Shown here: positions 22,994 to 34,228 of the stretch, piece by piece
Numbering within the stretch: position 1 is the first letter of the stretch
How the letters are laid out: each line of letters opens with the position of its first letter
DNA from: Syntrophomonadaceae bacterium
GTDB taxonomy: Bacteria; Bacillota; Dethiobacteria; DTU022
Direction of reading: 5' to 3'
NCBI GenBank assembly: GCA_007119965.1
Contig: SKOR01000046.1
Location: 1-34,228 of the forward strand
Length of the DNA stretch: 34,228 bases
The notes under the pieces: model-generated
The model's input: only the letters and a program-made list of their open reading frames with translations
Told to the model about the DNA's origin: nothing
Database searches by the model: none
Position numbers and translations under genes: made by a program

Positions 22994-24286
22994 ATGGAGA
23001 AGTTTTTTAAGTTTAAGGAAAACAATACAAACCTGAAGACGGAATCGACCGCAGGGGCAACAACTTTTATGACCATGGCCTATATTATTTTTGTTAACCC
23101 GTTTATCCTGAGCCAGACCGGGATGGACTTCGGGGCGGTTATGACCGCTACTATTCTAGCCGCCGGTTTCACCACCATTCTGATGGGGCTGTTGACCAAC
23201 TACCCCTTTGCCCTGGCCAGCGGAATGGGCCTGAACGCCTTTTTCGCCTTTGTCGTAGCAGCCCAGTTTGGCTGGCAGGCAGCCCTGGCTGCCGTCTTTG
23301 TTTCAGGGGTTGTCTTTTTCATCCTGTCGGTTACCGGGGCGATCAGCCACATTGACGCCGCAGTGCCAACCAGCCTGAAGAGCGCGGTAGCAGCCGGTAT
23401 CGGCCTGTTTATTGCTTTCATCGGCCTGCAGAATGCCGGGATCATCGTCGGCTATGAGGCTACCCAGGTAACCCTGGGCGACCTGACCGAACCCGGCCCG
23501 CTGCTTGCTTTAATCGGACTGGTTTTCATCGCGGTGCTGATGGCCCGCAAGGTTAAAGGCGCGATTTTAATCGGGATAATCCTGACCACAATAGTCAGTT
23601 TCTTTATGGGCTTCCAGCCGGCTCCAACCGGGTTTGGCGATATTTTCGGGCCCCCGGCCAGTCTTTCGCCGATCCTGTTCCAGCTAGATTTCAGGGCGAT
23701 CCTGGCTATTCCTTTCTTTGTGATCTTTTCATTCGTGTTTGTTGATGTTTTTGACACCATGGGCACGCTGCTCGGAACCGGAGCCCGCGCCGGTTTTCTC
23801 GATAAAGACGGCCGCCTGCCGAAAGTAAACAAGGCGATGCTTGCCGATGCCGTAGGGACCATGGGCGGCGCCCTGATCGGGACAAGTACAGTAACCACCT
23901 ATATTGAATCAACAGCCGGTATTTCCGAAGGCGGAAGAACCGGTTTCACATCAGTAATAACGGGGATACTGTTTTTCTTAACCCTTTTCCTGGCCCCCCT
24001 GGCCGGGTTGGTTCCTGCCGAAGCTACCGCCCCGGCTTTGATTGTTGTCGGTGTGCTGATGGTGGGGGCAGTGATGAAAATTGACTTTGATGATTTCACC
24101 GAAGCATTCCCAGCATTTTTAACGATTATCTTTATGCCGCTGGCATACAGTATTGCCGATGGTATTGCCTTCGGTTTTATCGCTTTCCCGCTGGTTAAGG
24201 TAGTTTCCGGCAAGTTCAGTGAAGTTCACTGGCTGCTCTATATCCTGGCCGCAATTTCCCTGATTCACTTCTTCGGTTTGTTTTAA
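22994..24286 (+). CDS. NCS2-family purine permease (guanine/hypoxanthine type)
   Basis: The 430-residue protein is strongly hydrophobic with about 12-14 membrane segments. It matches the AzgA/PbuG branch of NCS2 transporters: TTFMTMAYIIFVNP (about 24-37), ASGMGLNAFFAF (about 75-86), DVFDTMGTLLG and GTSTVTTYIES. It should import guanine, hypoxanthine or adenine by cation symport; the exact base is not determined. AAGGAGG precedes ATG 22994. It is the first gene behind the ykkC-class riboswitch and precedes the purine biosynthesis run, but a 370-base gap separates it from purE. Confidence 0.92.
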   Translation: MEKFFKFKENNTNLKTESTAGATTFMTMAYIIFVNPFILSQTGMDFGAVMTATILAAGFTTILMGLLTNYPFALASGMGLNAFFAFVVAAQFGWQAALAAVFVSGVVFFILSVTGAISHIDAAVPTSLKSAVAAGIGLFIAFIGLQNAGIIVGYEATQVTLGDLTEPGPLLALIGLVFIAVLMARKVKGAILIGIILTTIVSFFMGFQPAPTGFGDIFGPPASLSPILFQLDFRAILAIPFFVIFSFVFVDVFDTMGTLLGTGARAGFLDKDGRLPKVNKAMLADAVGTMGGALIGTSTVTTYIESTAGISEGGRTGFTSVITGILFFLTLFLAPLAGLVPAEATAPALIVVGVLMVGAVMKIDFDDFTEAFPAFLTIIFMPLAYSIADGIAFGFIAFPLVKVVSGKFSEVHWLLYILAAISLIHFFGLF

Positions 24287-24655
24287 GAAAAATAAGCACG
24301 GGTTCAACCTGCAGGCGCTGCCTGCAGGGATTTGCCAGGTCAGCCGGCCGGATCACCGGGCTGCTTACCCGGGACGATAGCACGGCAGGCGAAACAGTAA
24401 ATAGCTCAGCAGCACCGGCAGCCTTAAATGGGATTATTAAGCCGGCCCCGCCAGGCTTATTGAAAGCGCTGAAGATCCCGGCCTTTCAAACCCGTTTCGC
24501 AGGCCGGGCAGGAAGCATGCCGGCCCTTATTCCAGGAGCCCTTCCCCCCGGGGGAAGGGCGGGGCAGGGGCGGAAATAAGCCCGGGCGTGCCCTGAAGCA
24601 GCGATCACCATTAACGGCCCGGCTGCTGAAAACTGACAAGACTGGAGTTGATTGA
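24287..24655. other. 370-base GC-rich spacer with palindromes, no gene supported
   Basis: CCTGCAGGC/GCCTGCAGG (24309-24329) and GCCCTTCCCC/GGGGAAGGGC (24538-24560) are perfect hairpins without T-tracts. The second lies in a nested palindromic stretch of about 24515-24590, like dispersed intergenic repeats. No riboswitch or clear promoter is visible ahead of purE. Confidence 0.5.
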
Positions 24656-25186
24656 ATGTCCAAAGTGCGAGTTGGAATTGTAATGGGCAGTGATTCAGAC
24701 CTGCCGATAGTGCGTAAGTGCACCGAAGCTTTAGACCTGTTCGGTGTGTGCTGGGAGATGGTTATCTCCAGCGCTCACCGCCACCCCGAAAAAACGGCCC
24801 GCTATGCCCGCGGAGCCGAAGAGGCGGGCCTGAAAGTGATTATTGCCGCAGCGGGCGGGGCTGCTCACCTGCCCGGTGTTATAGCTTCGATGACCCTGCT
24901 GCCGGTAATCGGGATACCTATCGCTATTGAACCGCTGCACGGGGTAGATTCACTCTATTCTATCGTGCAGATGCCGCAGGGTGTACCGGTTGCCACGGTT
25001 TCGGTAAACGGAGCCTACAATGCAGGTTTGCTGGCTGTGCAGATGCTGGCCATTGAAGATCAGCAGCTGCGCCGCCAGTTGAACAATTACCGCCAGGACC
25101 TGGCCAAGAAGGTTGAAGAAAAAGATTGTGCCCTGCGGGAAAAGGAGGCGCAGTGCCGGCGGAGCGAAACAGGTGATCAGCATTGA
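24656..25186 (+). CDS. purE: N5-carboxyaminoimidazole ribonucleotide mutase
   Basis: The 176-residue protein has the class I PurE motifs GSDSDLP (12-18), SAHRHPE (about 40-46) and AAAGGAAHLPG (about 65-75). It moves the carboxyl group of N5-CAIR to give CAIR. The C-terminal 25 residues after the PurE core are charged and look like a non-essential tail. No purK is present in the window. The stop overlaps the purB start region, so the two are translationally coupled. Confidence 0.96.
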   Translation: MSKVRVGIVMGSDSDLPIVRKCTEALDLFGVCWEMVISSAHRHPEKTARYARGAEEAGLKVIIAAAGGAAHLPGVIASMTLLPVIGIPIAIEPLHGVDSLYSIVQMPQGVPVATVSVNGAYNAGLLAVQMLAIEDQQLRRQLNNYRQDLAKKVEEKDCALREKEAQCRRSETGDQH

Positions 25187-26475
25187 TTGAACGCTATACC
25201 CGACCGGCAATGGGCAGGATTTGGAGCCTGGAGAACCGCTACCAAAAATTCCTGGAGGTGGAAATCCTCGCTGCCGAGGCCTGGGCGGAAAAGGGGGTTA
25301 TCCCCCGGGAAGCAGCCAGACTGATTGCCGAAAACGCTGCTTTTGAAGTGCAGCGGATAGAAGAGCTGGAGCTGGAAACCAGGCACGATGTGGTTGCGTT
25401 TACCCGCGCTGTAGCAGAGTCGCTCGGCGGGGAAAGCCGCTATTTCCACTATGGGCTGACTTCCTACGATATTGTTGACACTGCGCTCTCTGTCCTGCTC
25501 GGAGAGGCGGCAGCCCTGATTCATGAAGGCCTCGTGGAACTGGAAAAAGTATTAACTGACCAGGCTCTTAAGTATAAAGAAACTCCCACAGTCGGCAGGA
25601 CCCACGGGGTGCATGCCGAGGCGACCAGCCTGGGCCTGAAATTTGCACTCTGGCTGGGCGAGGTGCGGCGCGATCGCGAGCGGCTGGAGAGGGCAGCTGC
25701 CGTGGTGCGGGTCGGTAAACTTTCGGGAGCGGTCGGCAATTTTGCCCATATCGATCCCTTTATTGAGGAGTATGTCTGCAAAAAACTCGGCCTCGAGCCC
25801 GCCCCCGTCTCGACCCAGGTACTGCAGCGCGACCGCCATGCCGAATTTACCGGTGTGCTGGCCCTGATCGGCGCCACCCTGGAGAAAATGGCCCTGGAAG
25901 TCCGCAACCTGCAGCGCACCGAAACGAGGGAGCTGGAAGAACCGTTTTACAGCGGCCAGAAGGGTTCTTCGGCCATGCCCCATAAGCGCAACCCTGTGAC
26001 CTGCGAAAAGGTCTGCGGCCTGGCCCGCCTGCTGCGCGGCTATGCCGGGACAGCCCTTGAAAACGTGGCTCTCTGGCACGAGCGGGATATATCGCATTCC
26101 TCGGTCGAGCGGGTGATCCTGCCTGACAGTACAATCGTCTGCGACCACATCCTGCAGGAGATGGTCCGGGTAATCAGGGAGATCAAGGTTTACCCGCAGC
26201 ATCACGCCCGGAACCTGGAGTTAACTGGCGGCCTGATTTACTCGCAGCGCGTTCTCCTGGAGCTTGTTGAAGCAGGGCTGTCGCGAGAGAAAGCTTACGA
26301 CCTGGTCCAGCACTGCGCCATGGAATCGTGGGAAAGCGGCCGCCTGTTTAAGGAGATCCTGGCGGAGGAGCCTGAGGTAAGGGAGCGCCTGGCTGAAGAT
26401 AAGCTTGCAGATTGTTTCGATCCCGCTTACTACCTGGAGCGGGTCGATTATATTTACCGCCGCCTGGGCCTGTAA
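25183..26475 (+). CDS. purB: Adenylosuccinate lyase
   Basis: The 430-residue protein matches the short Gram-positive PurB. It has the fumarase/aspartase signature GSSAMPHKRNP (261-271) with the catalytic Ser in the flexible loop, and TVGRTHGVHAE with His141. It cleaves SAICAR and adenylosuccinate with loss of fumarate. The start appears to be TTG 25183, which gives the family-typical beginning MIERYTRP. The purE stop (TGA 25184-25186) lies within this start. Confidence 0.96.
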   Translation: MIERYTRPAMGRIWSLENRYQKFLEVEILAAEAWAEKGVIPREAARLIAENAAFEVQRIEELELETRHDVVAFTRAVAESLGGESRYFHYGLTSYDIVDTALSVLLGEAAALIHEGLVELEKVLTDQALKYKETPTVGRTHGVHAEATSLGLKFALWLGEVRRDRERLERAAAVVRVGKLSGAVGNFAHIDPFIEEYVCKKLGLEPAPVSTQVLQRDRHAEFTGVLALIGATLEKMALEVRNLQRTETRELEEPFYSGQKGSSAMPHKRNPVTCEKVCGLARLLRGYAGTALENVALWHERDISHSSVERVILPDSTIVCDHILQEMVRVIREIKVYPQHHARNLELTGGLIYSQRVLLELVEAGLSREKAYDLVQHCAMESWESGRLFKEILAEEPEVRERLAEDKLADCFDPAYYLERVDYIYRRLGL

Positions 26476-26589
26476 ACCGGGGATCTGGAGAACCGGTTAC
26501 ATATCCGCCAGCCCGGATCCGGGGCAGGCTGAAAAAATCTGAAATACAGGGAAACCAAATAATTTATTCCCGGAAAGAGGAGACGCCGG

Positions 26590-27318
26590 ATGCAAAAAGG
26601 TAAATTTTTATATGAAGGTAAAGCGAAAAAAATATTTCACACTGATGATCCTTCACTGGTCCTGGTCGAATTTAAAGATGACGCCACGGCTTTCGACGGG
26701 GTCAAAAAGGATAAACTGGCCGACAAGGGTATTTTAAATAACCGCCTGTCGGCTATCTTTTTTGAGCTTCTCGAAAAAAACGGAGTGGAAACCCACTTTG
26801 AAAAAACGGTCAGCGAAAGCGAAATGCTGGTTAAGGCCCTGACCATTATTCCTGTAGAGGTAATCGTCCGGAACATTGCCGCCGGCAGCCTGTCGAAGCG
26901 GCTCGGTATTCCCGAAGGGACAGTGATGAAGAAGACCGTGCTCGAATTTTCCCTGAAAGATGATGAGCTGCACGATCCGATGATTAATCATTACCATATT
27001 TATGCGCTGGAGCTTGCTGTCCCGGAAGAAATGGCTGAGATTGAAAAGACAGCCCTCAGGGTCAACGATATTCTGGTCCCCTTCCTGAAAGAAAAAGGAA
27101 TCACCCTGGTTGATTTTAAATTGGAATTCGGGCGCCATAACGGTAAAATACTGCTCGGGGACGAGATTTCACCCGACACCTGCCGTTTCTGGGACAGCAG
27201 CAGCAATGAAAAGCTTGATAAAGACCGGTTCAGGCGTGACATGGGCGGTGTTATCGAAGCTTACCGTGAAGTGCTGCGCCGCCTGGAGGGAGGCGACAGT
27301 CCTGCAGTGGAAAGCTAA
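26590..27318 (+). CDS. purC: SAICAR synthetase
   Basis: The 242-residue protein is a standard Pur[11 protein letters not shown] (8-17), [16 protein letters not shown] (about 94-109), DFKLEFGRH and [11 protein letters not shown]. It condenses CAIR with aspartate using ATP. GAGGAG lies before ATG 26590. The 114 bases after purB contain no clear terminator. The last 17 bases overlap the likely purS start. Confidence 0.97.
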   Translation: MQKGKFLYEGKAKKIFHTDDPSLVLVEFKDDATAFDGVKKDKLADKGILNNRLSAIFFELLEKNGVETHFEKTVSESEMLVKALTIIPVEVIVRNIAAGSLSKRLGIPEGTVMKKTVLEFSLKDDELHDPMINHYHIYALELAVPEEMAEIEKTALRVNDILVPFLKEKGITLVDFKLEFGRHNGKILLGDEISPDTCRFWDSSSNEKLDKDRFRRDMGGVIEAYREVLRRLEGGDSPAVES

Positions 27319-27559
27319 GGTTGAGATTACCTTGAAAAAAGCAGTTCTCGATCCGCAGGGAGTGGCGGTAGAGAATTCATTGAAAGCGCTGGGTTACGAC
27401 CAGGTCCGCTCGGTCAGGGTGGGCAAGTATATTGAACTGACCCTGGAAGCGCCCGGTCGGGAAGAAGCTGCCGCCCGGGTAGAAGAAATGTCCCGCCGCC
27501 TGCTCAGTAACCCGGTTATTGAAGATTTTAGTTACACTTTACAGGAGGATGCGGTATGA
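27302..27559 (+). CDS. purS: FGAM synthase small subunit PurS (start uncertain, possibly CTG)
   Basis: The frame gives the full PurS fold (about 85 residues): [17 protein letters not shown], then [15 protein letters not shown] and [11 protein letters not shown]. PurS bridges PurQ and PurL. The family start falls just before KAKVEIT, where no ATG, GTG or TTG is available in frame. CTG 27302 sits 11 bases after GGAGGG and gives a start of the right length. TTG 27332 is the next option but would remove the first beta strand. The stop overlaps the purQ ATG. Confidence 0.88.
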   Translation: MQWKAKVEITLKKAVLDPQGVAVENSLKALGYDQVRSVRVGKYIELTLEAPGREEAAARVEEMSRRLLSNPVIEDFSYTLQEDAV

Positions 27560-28260
27560 AATTCGGGGTAATTGTGTTTCCCGGCTCGAACTGCGACCTC
27601 GATTCATACTTCCTGGTGCGCGACATCCTCAGACAGCCGGTTGAATATATCTACTATTACGAAGAAAGTATCAAACAGTGTGACGCGATTATTCTGCCCG
27701 GCGGCTTTACTTACGGCGATTACCTTCGTTCAGGGGCAATTGCCAGGTTCAGCCCGGTGATGTCGGCCGTAGCTGATTTTGCCGATCGCGGCGGGGCGGT
27801 CCTCGGAATTTGCAATGGGTTCCAGGTTTTAACCGAGGCCGGGCTGCTGCCCGGGGCGCTGTACCGCAACGACCATCTCCAGTTCCGCTGTGAACAGGTT
27901 TACGTGCGCGTTGAAAATAACAGCCTGCCTTTTACCCGCTCTGCTTCCCTGGGTAAGGTTCTGGAGATTCCCGTGGCCCACGGTGACGGCAACTACTACG
28001 CCCCGCCGGAGCTGCTGCGGGAAATGAAGGCAAACAACCAGGTCGTTTTTCGTTACACCGACCGGGATGGCAACGTAACTGAAGGAGCCAACCCGAACGG
28101 CTCAGTTGAAAACATTGCCGGGGTCTGCAACAGGGAAGGCAACGTGGTAGGGATGATGCCGCACCCTGAGCGGGCAGGCGAAAAAATTCTGGGCTCAAAG
28201 CACGGTTTGATCATCTTTAAATCGATTATCAGTTACTTCTTAAACCGGGAGGTGGTTTAA
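27556..28260 (+). CDS. purQ: FGAM synthase glutaminase subunit
   Basis: The 234-residue class I glutamine amidotransferase opens with [15 protein letters not shown] and has the nucleophilic Cys in GICNGFQ. The His-Glu pair is near the C-terminus ([10 protein letters not shown]). It supplies ammonia to PurL in the Gram-positive PurLQS complex. It overlaps purS by four bases (ATGA) and abuts purL with no gap, so all three subunits are translationally linked. Confidence 0.97.
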   Translation: MKFGVIVFPGSNCDLDSYFLVRDILRQPVEYIYYYEESIKQCDAIILPGGFTYGDYLRSGAIARFSPVMSAVADFADRGGAVLGICNGFQVLTEAGLLPGALYRNDHLQFRCEQVYVRVENNSLPFTRSASLGKVLEIPVAHGDGNYYAPPELLREMKANNQVVFRYTDRDGNVTEGANPNGSVENIAGVCNREGNVVGMMPHPERAGEKILGSKHGLIIFKSIISYFLNREVV

Positions 28261-30462
28261 ATGGCCGAACAGCAGGTATGGCGGAAGCTTGGCCTGACCG
28301 ACCGGGAATACGATATGATTGTTGAACAGGTGGGCCGCGAACCGAACGAGGCAGAGCTGAACATGTACAGCGTTATGTGGTCTGAACACTGCTGCTATAA
28401 ACATTCGCTGTCATCGCTGAAGCTTTTCCCGACCACGGGAAAGCGCGTGATCCAGGGCCCCGGTGAAAATGCCGGGGTGGTTGATATCGGCGGCGGCTGG
28501 TCCGCTGTTTTTAAAATTGAAAGCCACAATCACCCCTCGGCTGTCGAACCGTACCAGGGAGCGGCAACCGGGGTGGGCGGTATTTTACGCGATATATTTA
28601 CGATGGGGGCGCAGCCTGTTGCATTTTTAAACTCGCTGCGTTTCGGAAATCCGGATTCTGCCCGCAACCGCTACCTCTTTGATGGGGTGGTCGCCGGGAT
28701 CGGCGGATACGGCAACTGTGTCGGAATCCCCACCGTGGGCGGGGAAATCTACTTTGAACCCTGTTACGGCGGCAACCCGCTGGTCAATGCCATGTGCGTG
28801 GGCGTGATGCCCACGGAACGCCTGGTGCTCGGTAAAGCCACCGGTGAAGGCAACCTGGTTGTCCTGGTTGGCGCCCGTACCGGCCGGGACGGTATTCACG
28901 GGGTAACTTTCGCCTCGGAGGAGCTTTCAGAAAAATCCGAAGAGAGGCGGCCGGCGGTTCAGGTTGGCGATCCCTTCTTGGGCAAACTCCTGATGGATGC
29001 CACCCTGGAGGCGATCGAAAAGAAACTGGTCTGCGGGGTCCAGGATTTCGGCGGGGCCGGCCTGACCTGCGCGTTGACCGAAACTGCCTCGCGGGCCGGA
29101 ACGGGTATTGAAATTGATCTTGACCTTGTCCCCCTGCGGGAGGAAGGGATGCACCCTTATGAGATCCTGACTTCCGAATCGCAGGAAAGAATGCTCCTGA
29201 TAATCGAACCCGAAAAACTGGCAGCGGTGGAGGAAGTATTCCGGCGCTGGGAACTGCAGTTAGCGGTGTTGGGCAAAGTTACCGGGGACGGCAGGGTTGT
29301 TGCCCGTCACCACGGTGCAGTGGTGGTCGATCTGCCTGCAGCCAGCGTGGCCGGGGGAGCGCCGGTTTATAACCCGGAAAGCAGGGAGCCTGAATATTTC
29401 AGCCGCCTGGCCGGGTTTGACCCGCTGACCCTGCCCCCTCCCGAAGATTATAATAAAACCCTTTTAGATCTGCTTTCTGCGCCGGATATAGCCTCGAAGG
29501 AATGGGTCTGGCGGCGTTACGATTACATGGTGCGCACCTGCACGGTGCAGGGCCCCGGGGGCGATGCCGCCGTAATCCGGCTGCGTGAAACCGGGCAGGC
29601 CCTGGCCCTTACCGTGGACGGCAACGGGCGCCACACTTATCTCGACCCGTACAGGGGCGGAATGATGGCGGTGGCCGAGGCAACACGCAACCTTAGCTGC
29701 ACGGGCGCCGAGCCGATCGGCGTGACCGATTGCCTTAATTTCGGCAGCCCTGAGAACCCGGAAATATACTGGCAGTTCAGGCAGGCGGTGGAAGGGATGG
29801 CTGCAGCCTGCCGGGCGTTGGATGTGCCCGTGGTCGGCGGCAATGTCAGCTTCTACAACGAGGTGGAAGGCGAAGCTATTTATCCCACGCCGGTGGTCGG
29901 GGCAGTCGGGCTCATTGAGAGCCCGCAGCAGCAATGCGGACTGGCCCTGCGCAGGGAAAAAGATTTGCTCCTGCTGCTCGGCCCGCGGGAAACTTCACTC
30001 GGCGGCAGCCAGTACCTGAAAAGCTGCTGCGGCAAGGTGGCCGGCAGCCTCGCCGAGCTTGACCTGGTGATGGAACACAGGGTGCAGGCGCTGCTGCGTT
30101 CCCTGATCGGCCGGGGTTTGATTGCTTCAGCGCACGATCTCTCAGACGGCGGCCTCGCTGTCGCCCTGGCGGAGTGCTGCCTGGGCGGGGGCCTGGGCGC
30201 CGAGGTAAACCTGGCGCAGGCCGATAGCCCGCTGCCCGCAATGTTCGGTGAAGGCCCGTCGCGGATCCTCATGTCTGTCGGCCCGGAAAACCAGGCCGCG
30301 GTGGTTGAAGCGGCCGGTGAAGCGGGGGTAAAGATCTGTGAAATCGGCGCCGTTACAGGCGATGCTTTGATCATCTGTCACGGCGGTGATATAATACTAA
30401 AGTTGAAGTTGTCGGCCATGAAAAAGGCTTACGAGGAGGTTTTCTCATGCATTATGGAGTAG
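28261..30462 (+). CDS. purL: FGAM synthase large subunit (small PurL)
   Basis: The 733-residue protein is the small Gram-positive PurL, lacking the fused glutaminase domain of proteobacterial PurL. Hallmarks are [11 protein letters not shown] (39-49), [21 protein letters not shown], a duplicated AIR-synthetase-like fold and a second ATP-like site with DCLNFGSPE. It converts FGAR to FGAM with ATP and ammonia from PurQ. ATG 28261 follows the purQ stop directly. The 3' end overlaps purF by 16 bases. Confidence 0.98.
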   Translation: MAEQQVWRKLGLTDREYDMIVEQVGREPNEAELNMYSVMWSEHCCYKHSLSSLKLFPTTGKRVIQGPGENAGVVDIGGGWSAVFKIESHNHPSAVEPYQGAATGVGGILRDIFTMGAQPVAFLNSLRFGNPDSARNRYLFDGVVAGIGGYGNCVGIPTVGGEIYFEPCYGGNPLVNAMCVGVMPTERLVLGKATGEGNLVVLVGARTGRDGIHGVTFASEELSEKSEERRPAVQVGDPFLGKLLMDATLEAIEKKLVCGVQDFGGAGLTCALTETASRAGTGIEIDLDLVPLREEGMHPYEILTSESQERMLLIIEPEKLAAVEEVFRRWELQLAVLGKVTGDGRVVARHHGAVVVDLPAASVAGGAPVYNPESREPEYFSRLAGFDPLTLPPPEDYNKTLLDLLSAPDIASKEWVWRRYDYMVRTCTVQGPGGDAAVIRLRETGQALALTVDGNGRHTYLDPYRGGMMAVAEATRNLSCTGAEPIGVTDCLNFGSPENPEIYWQFRQAVEGMAAACRALDVPVVGGNVSFYNEVEGEAIYPTPVVGAVGLIESPQQQCGLALRREKDLLLLLGPRETSLGGSQYLKSCCGKVAGSLAELDLVMEHRVQALLRSLIGRGLIASAHDLSDGGLAVALAECCLGGGLGAEVNLAQADSPLPAMFGEGPSRILMSVGPENQAAVVEAAGEAGVKICEIGAVTGDALIICHGGDIILKLKLSAMKKAYEEVFSCIME

Positions 30463-31844
30463 CTTCTCCCGGGAAGCTGCGTGAAGCCTGCGGCGTCTGC
30501 GGAGGATTTGCAGAAGATCAGCCGCTGGCCTTTCTGACCTGTTTTGCCCTTTATGCCCTCCAACACCGCGGGCAGGAGAGCGCCGGGATAACGGCTGGCC
30601 CCGGAGAAGGCCGCAAGCTCTGGATTAAGAGAGGTATGGGCCTGGTATCGGAAGTATTTCCTGACAGCGCAGACTTGAAAGGGATTGTCTGCAAGATGGC
30701 TGTCGGCCATGTGCGCTACTCGTACGGCCTGGATGGGCGCGATCCTGAAAATACCCAGCCCCTAAAACTGCGCTACCGTCACGGTGAACTGGCTGTTGCC
30801 CACAACGGCCACCTGCTTAATGCCCTGGAACTGCGGGAAGAACTGGAGTGCCAGGGGGCGATATTCCAGACCGATACCGACAGCGAACTGCTGGCCCACC
30901 TGGTAGCCAGGCAGGGCAGCGAGAGCCTCGAAGAGGCGCTGGCTGAAGTCGTGCCGCGCCTGAAAGGCGCTTTTGCCTTTGTAATCACTGACGGGCGCAA
31001 GGTAATCGGTCTGCGCGACGGTAACGGTTTCCGGCCGCTGTCGCTGGCATCACTGGAATGCGGCGGTTACTACCTGGCTTCTGAAACCTGCGCCTTTGAC
31101 ACGATCGGGGCTGCCTTTATCAGGGACCTGGAGCCCGGCGAGATGGTCGTTCTTGATGAAGAAGGTATGCACAGCCGGCAGGTGATCGAAAATCCCAGCG
31201 CGAACCTGTGCGTTTTTGAGTTTATCTACTTTGCCCGCCCCGACAGCAACCTGCAGGGCAGGAATGTGCACCTGGTGCGCAGGGAGTTGGGCAGGCGCCT
31301 GGCCCGCGAATACCCTGTGGAAGCCGATATAGTCTCCGGGGTGCCCGATTCCAGTATTGCCGCCGCCTCAGGGTTCGCCGAAGAAGCGGGGCTGCCTTAC
31401 GAGATGTCGCTGGTTAAGAACCGTTACATCGGGCGCACCTTCATCAGGCCGACGCAGAAAATGCGGGAAGAAGGGGTCGATATAAAGCTTAATGCTGTCA
31501 GGAAGATCGTGGAAGGTAAGAAGGTAGTCCTGGTTGACGATTCGATCGTGCGGGGGACAACCAGTTTAAAACTGGTCAGGATCATGCGGCGGGCGGGGGC
31601 TACTGAAGTTCACCTGCGGATCAGTTCGCCCCCCGTAGTCGGCTCCTGTTATTACGGAATCGATACTCCCGACAGGCAGGACCTGATCGCCTATAACCGC
31701 AGCGCCGAAGAAATTGCCAAATTGACAGGTGCCGATTCGATTGGTTTTCTAAGCATGGACGAAGTTGTCGCTTCCCTGGATCTGCCGAAGGGAGTACTCT
31801 GCCAGGCCTGTTTCAGCGGCGATTACCCTGTAGAGCCAGAATAA
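30447..31844 (+). CDS. purF: Amidophosphoribosyltransferase (Fe-S type)
   Basis: The 465-residue protein commits PRPP to purines. Cys15 in EACGVCGG should become the N-terminal nucleophile after a short propeptide is removed; the usual Phe after GV is Cys here. The glutaminase domain ([10 protein letters not shown], then NGHLLN) is followed by the PRPP-binding [13 protein letters not shown] (about 358-370). A pair of cysteines near the end ([11 protein letters not shown]) and one near residue 253 fit the [4Fe-4S] ligands of Bacillus-type PurF. The reaction releases PPi, of interest because a pyrophosphatase gene follows. AGGAGG precedes ATG 30447 inside the end of purL. Confidence 0.97.
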   Translation: MHYGVASPGKLREACGVCGGFAEDQPLAFLTCFALYALQHRGQESAGITAGPGEGRKLWIKRGMGLVSEVFPDSADLKGIVCKMAVGHVRYSYGLDGRDPENTQPLKLRYRHGELAVAHNGHLLNALELREELECQGAIFQTDTDSELLAHLVARQGSESLEEALAEVVPRLKGAFAFVITDGRKVIGLRDGNGFRPLSLASLECGGYYLASETCAFDTIGAAFIRDLEPGEMVVLDEEGMHSRQVIENPSANLCVFEFIYFARPDSNLQGRNVHLVRRELGRRLAREYPVEADIVSGVPDSSIAAASGFAEEAGLPYEMSLVKNRYIGRTFIRPTQKMREEGVDIKLNAVRKIVEGKKVVLVDDSIVRGTTSLKLVRIMRRAGATEVHLRISSPPVVGSCYYGIDTPDRQDLIAYNRSAEEIAKLTGADSIGFLSMDEVVASLDLPKGVLCQACFSGDYPVEPE

Positions 31845-31893
31845 GCAGGAGTCCGGGTTAAAATCGGATAATATATCTTGTAGCTGCGTACAG

Positions 31894-31914
31894 CAGCCTG
31901 CAACCTGCAGGCTG
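31894..31914. repeat. 9-bp perfect hairpin between purF and hppA
   Basis: CAGCCTGCA and TGCAGGCTG flank a three-base loop. No T-tract follows, so it may be an RNA stability or processing element rather than a terminator. Confidence 0.45.
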
Positions 31915-31989
31915 GCTGAGCGGATACCGGATTCTGACCAATAATATCAGGTAAAGCATAATGAAATGAAACTTAGGAGGTAGTATGAA

Positions 31990-33969
<1,980 letters not shown>

Positions 33970-33977
33970 AGCTGATC

Positions 33978-34004
33978 AGCCCGGCCTGGCGCCGGGCTTT
34001 TTTT
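33978..34004 (+). terminator. Rho-independent terminator after hppA
   Basis: AGCCCGGC (33978-33985) pairs with GCCGGGCT (33991-33998), followed by seven T. The purM gene beyond it would need read-through or its own promoter. Confidence 0.9.
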
Positions 34005-34093
34005 AATACCCTGTAATCTCTAAACGGCAGCGGGCCCCGGGCCCGCCGGAAGACCCGGTTAAAATATTTACCTTACAAGGGGGCAGGGAGCTA

Positions 34094-34228
34094 ATGAGCG
34101 ATGAAATGAATTACCGCAAGGCTGGTGTCGATATCGCAGCCGGCGAAGCGGCGGTTGAGCGGATCAAGGGTTTGGCCCGTTCGACCTTCAGGACAGGGGT
34201 CCTGCACGGCCTGGGCGGTTTCGGCGGG
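34094..34228 (+). CDS. purM: Phosphoribosylformylglycinamidine cyclo-ligase, 5' part
   Basis: The first 45 residues are visible before the window ends. [20 protein letters not shown] followed by [11 protein letters not shown] is the characteristic PurM N-terminus. The enzyme closes the imidazole ring of FGAM to give AIR, the step after PurLQS. AGGGGGCAGGGAG supplies the ribosome site before ATG 34094. It is truncated only by the window edge. It resumes the purine gene series after the inserted hppA and terminator. Confidence 0.93.
   Translation, partial: MSDEMNYRKAGVDIAAGEAAVERIKGLARSTFRTGVLHGLGGFGG

Noticed and set aside
24457-24723. 88-codon minus-strand frame over the purE upstream spacer
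   Set aside because: Its Pro/Gly-rich sequence comes from the palindromic GC-rich repeat, and it runs into the purE gene on the opposite strand.
31861-31985. A promoter for hppA in the purF-hppA gap
   Set aside because: AT-rich stretches such as GATAATATAT are present, but no -35/-10 pair with acceptable spacing stands out.

Overview
The window looks like chromosomal DNA from an anaerobic Clostridia-type Firmicute. The evidence is strong Shine-Dalgarno sites with several TTG starts, a T-box leader, a CIRCE operator ahead of groESL, a ykkC-class riboswitch, LCP and PASTA envelope proteins, the Gram-positive PurS/PurQ/small-PurL arrangement, a K+-dependent membrane pyrophosphatase, and corrinoid methyltransferase and acyl-CoA/Etf genes typical of acetogenic, syntrophic or fermentative anaerobes. 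I see no rRNA, tRNA, CRISPR array, transposase or phage gene.

Layout. (1) 1-63 is the tail of an upstream gene, followed by terminators. (2) 290-3703 is a one-carbon module: a non-pyrrolysine MttB-family methyltransferase, a PocR/AraC regulator and a corrinoid protein. (3) 4011-8672 is an operon behind a near-perfect sigma-54 promoter: acyl-CoA dehydrogenase, EtfB, EtfA and a flavoprotein of the HpaB/4-hydroxybutyryl-CoA dehydratase superfamily. Convergent to it (8871-10181, minus) is a family-2 CoA-transferase with its own candidate sigma-54 promoter. (4) 10949-16598 is an envelope region: UGM/amine-oxidase-like flavoprotein, two LCP proteins (one carrying a PASTA domain), a sugar-nucleotide epimerase and a DUF368 (PopT-type) membrane protein. 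(5) 16841-17573 holds a metallophosphoesterase and a 60-residue Cys-tailed protein. (6) 17697-19876 is promoter, CIRCE, groES, groEL and terminator. (7) 19914-21654 (minus) is trpB2 behind a T-box whose specifier reads UGG (Trp). (8) 21828-22349 (minus) is a DUF2148 Fe-S protein. (9) 22721-34228 is purine metabolism: a ykkC-class (probably PRPP) riboswitch, an NCS2 purine permease, purE-purB-purC-purS-purQ-purL-purF, hppA, and the start of purM.

How they work together. The purine block imports purine bases and makes IMP precursors from PRPP; the riboswitch and the inserted pyrophosphatase fit PRPP consumption and PPi release. The sigma-54 module superficially resembles a 4-hydroxybutyrate-to-butyryl-CoA route (CoA-transferase, dehydratase, dehydrogenase/Etf). 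By my unaided alignment, however, the dehydratase homologue has lost the catalytic Glu, Tyr and His of true 4-hydroxybutyryl-CoA dehydratase, and the dehydrogenase has Ala where the usual catalytic Glu sits. I therefore think this is a pathway for a different CoA-ester, and it is the best candidate here for undescribed biochemistry.
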